Source: Lytechinus pictus (lineage: Eukaryota; Echinodermata; Echinoidea; Temnopleuroida; Toxopneustidae). Taken from it: a stretch of DNA of 64,000 bases. Both the position numbers and the translations under genes were made by a program. Location of the stretch: NCBI RefSeq assembly GCF_037042905.1, contig NC_087245.1, forward strand, positions 25,234,501 to 25,298,500, given 5' to 3'. Each line of letters starts with the position of its first letter. The first letter of the stretch is position 1. Positions 62,101 to 64,000 of the stretch are shown piece by piece. Under the pieces are notes generated by a model, which had not been told where the DNA came from, made no database searches, and saw only the letters and a program-made list of their open reading frames with translations.

Positions 62101-62300
62101 AAAGGAGAATGTAACCCTTGCAACAAACTTGCTTAATGTGAAATATAGGATTTATAAAGATTTGAGAACAATTGGACAAATAATAAGAAAGTTATTAGCA
62201 TTTGAAAGTTGACAATTGGTCACATTGGCAATGTGACCGAGATGTGCATTGTCACACAAGAACAACCCTCCTCTTTGGATATTGTAATTATATCCCAAAG
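62101..62300. repeat. probable dispersed repeat fragment
   Basis: aaaggagaatgtaaccctt, aataataagaaagttatt and gacaattggtcacattggc resemble blocks of palindromic elements common in echinoderm DNA. The boundaries are not clear and no second copy is in this window. Confidence 0.4.
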
Positions 62301-62864
62301 CATATATCTTATAATCCGTATTACATGTTTTCCCATAAAAATAATCACCTGGTCTACAGGATAGACATGATAATAGTGAAGATTTAAGTGAATATGTATA
62401 AAAGTAATGTGGAACTTTTAAATATGTACACTGTAGTATCACACATTGTTGGTTTGCATAGCCAATGGGATGATGCCCATTGAATCAAGATCTCAACAAT
62501 CCAATAATTACAGCGTTTTTTTAATAAAACTTTTATTGGTCTGTTTCTTTCATGTTGGCTATTTTTTCAGGCAATAAAGTTAAAGACATGGCAGGCAAAG
62601 AACAATAAAAATAATCAGTACAGTGTCTTCTGTCATCGTTTTCATTTGTTTCCATTAACATCCTCAGCATCCCCAATACATGTACATCATTCTAATAATA
62701 TAAAAAAACACTAACAACATCATCATCATCATCATTATCACCATCACCATCACCATAATCATCAATATCACTATGAACCCATTATCCTCAGCATCGCCAT
62801 AATTTGGAAACATTTAAATATTCCTCTCTTTAACAATATATCCTTCTTTAAATGTGTCCCTTAG

Positions 62865-62992
62865 GTATCTCTCAAGGACAGGATGCAGTCTTTCAAGGGT
62901 AAGGAATCCAAGCCTACCCTTGTGGATTACAGCAAGCTACCAGTGTCACCCACCCCTAAGAGAGCCACCAAGATGCAGCCTCCTGAGAAAAG
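62865..62992 (+). CDS. SVIL: supervillin-like exon 12
   Basis: The acceptor is aaatgtgtcccttag before 62865 and the donor is AAAAG|GTAGAA after 62992; phase 0 in, 2 out. It encodes VSLKDRMQSFKGKESKPTL, then VDYSKLPVSPTPKRAT and KMQPPEKR. VSLKDRMQSFK is a third, shorter relative of the LSLSEKM-F motif in exon 13 and of MSIKERLALLK-type segments in vertebrate supervillin. The SPTPKR site is proline-directed. The following intron is only 302 bases. Confidence 0.85.
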
Positions 62993-63294
62993 GTAGAATT
63001 GCTATTGTGTGTAAAAAATAGCATCTTTGTATTCATGAATATTAATGAAGCAAGAACTAACATTCTTTAAGTCAGCTGATTGTGAAAATATGTTATGCAA
63101 TAGGCTTCTTTGCTATGTAATGCAAATCTATAGTTGTTTCCTTTTGTGGGAACTTAGTAATGAGGTACATGTATCCCTAAAAATTCTTAGTGATAAATGA
63201 AATGCAGCTGCACACATTAATTTTTGCTTTGTCTGGCAAGCTTTTTTTTTGATCCAATGACTTTGAATTTGAGATGGTTTTGTTTTTATTTCAG
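62993..63294 (+). other. SVIL: intron 12
   Basis: Short (302 bases), AT-rich; nothing was recognised. Confidence 0.7.
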
Positions 63295-64000
63295 ACCAGA
63301 GCCTGTCAATGTAAAGCAGAATGGAGAAGAGAAGAAGAGTGAAGATGAAGCTGAAGAAGATGACCAACTCGCTGGTCTTAGCCTCTCAGAGAAGATGAAG
63401 ATGTTTACTCAGATGTCAGCCATCAGGAAGAAGGCTCAGGAAGAGGAGGAAAAGAGAGCCAAGTCCAAATCATCATCAAGGTTCCACAGAACGAGAGGAC
63501 GAGACAGGTTCCAGACTCAGCCAGTCACCCCGGAGGAACTGACCACTGCATCTTCCTTGGCAAAGGAGATGGCTGCCCAAGCTGAGAATAATGAAGAGAG
63601 TAAAGAGAAAGATGAAGACATTGCCCGTGAAGTTAAGAAAGAGGAGGTCGAAGACACAATGAATACGCAAGACAGGATCAGGGAGGAAATTCGTCAAGCG
63701 AAATTGAGGGAAACAATTGTGGAGGAACCGTCTGAGGAATCTGATGATACTAGTAGTCGACTGCCATCGATGGCAGAAGAAGAGGAACCCCCAGCAGATG
63801 TCCAGGAGGATGAATATTCCAAATTAACTCTATCTGAGAAAATGAGACTGTTTAAAGAGAAATCAACAGAAGGGACTAAGCCACCTCCAAAAGTAGAACC
63901 TCCAAAGCGCAAACGGAGAAGTGAATCAAGATTCAGAACTCAACCCATCACTGTAGATGAGGTTAAGAAAGCAGCTGTGTCTCCTTTAGCAAAGAGTTTT
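63295..64000 (+). CDS. SVIL: supervillin-like exon 13, two LSLSEKM-RFxTQP modules (truncated by window end)
   Basis: The acceptor is tttttatttcag before 63295, phase 2 in, and the frame stays open for 235 codons to base 64000. There are two copies of a module. The first has LSLSEKMKMFTQM from 63377 and RFQTQPVTPEEL from 63506; the second has LTLSEKMRLFKEK from 63824 and RFRTQPITVDEV from 63929. Vertebrate supervillin carries the same pairing (LSLAEKLALF followed by RYQTQPVT), so this is strong family evidence. Between the modules lies a Glu/Lys-rich coiled-coil-like stretch with IREEIRQAKLRETIVEE. The exon is incomplete here. Confidence 0.9.

Larger units (their letters stand above)
60872..62864 (+). 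other. SVIL: intron 11
   Basis: It begins with a SINE (60878-61147), has a dispersed-repeat fragment at about 62101-62300 and an (ATC)n run at about 62718-62765. Confidence 0.65.
21614..64000 (+). other. SVIL: supervillin-like gene, 5' part (13 exons, 3' end outside window)
   Basis: Thirteen + strand exons join with consistent phases into about 1517 codons, all low-complexity, charged and Ser/Thr/Lys/Glu-rich. This matches the long disordered N-terminal half of supervillin, an actin- and myosin-II-binding membrane-skeleton protein of the villin/gelsolin superfamily with roles in adhesion, contractility and cytokinesis. The identification rests on the ARIARYKEQRRRELAEKYG block (exon 4) and the repeated LSLSEKM / RFxTQPxTxxE motifs (exon 13), both recognisable in vertebrate supervillin. 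The gelsolin repeats and headpiece are not in the window. Intron sizes run from 302 to about 11,600 bases. The 5' end is open: exon 1 needs a preceding exon ending in phase 1 that I could not place securely. Confidence 0.85.

Overview
The window looks like nuclear DNA from a deuterostome animal, most likely an echinoderm and probably a sea urchin. It is AT-rich and intron-rich, and it carries many palindromic non-autonomous DNA elements (MITEs), tRNA-derived SINEs ending in (ATT)n, and microsatellites. The sea-urchin assignment is inference from this repeat repertoire and from the protein similarity described below. No prokaryotic gene organisation, rRNA, functional tRNA or CRISPR array was seen.

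Right two thirds (21614-64000, + strand): one large split gene that I identify as the 5' part of a supervillin (SVIL) orthologue. Thirteen coding exons can be chained with AG/GT borders and matching reading phases, giving about 1517 codons. Three features point to supervillin: the ARIARYKEQRRRELAEKYG block in exon 4, which closely matches the N-terminal region of vertebrate supervillin, and two LSLSEKM...RFxTQPxTxxE modules in exon 13 that match its central disordered region. The gelsolin-like repeats and villin headpiece must lie beyond base 64000. The last exon is cut by the window edge and the true first exon is not secure.

A second, shorter transcript start is suggested near 46.4-47.0 kb. 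An ATG in good context, with an upstream in-frame stop, leads to a perfect donor whose phase fits exon 6. It would replace the first five exons with MEVYETD. Exon 10 (1561 nt) encodes a lysine-rich array of about eleven SP(E/D/V)(K/R)(K/R) units. Four early exons (63, 90, 135 and 225 nt) are phase-symmetric and could be alternatively spliced cassettes.

Left third (1-21613): no complete gene is recognisable. One plausible orphan exon (2569-2795) has coding-like sequence and splice borders. A TA-flanked fold-back MITE (5340-6152), a TTAA-flanked MITE (11233-11823), SINE fragments, a long (TAC)n array and a G-rich tract fill part of the rest. The introns of the supervillin gene hold further MITEs. 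One is a MITE inserted in another MITE, with a TTA target duplication that can be read directly by comparison with the unbroken copy at 11.2-11.8 kb.

Coordinates of exons are my manual reading of splice signals. They have not been checked against transcripts.
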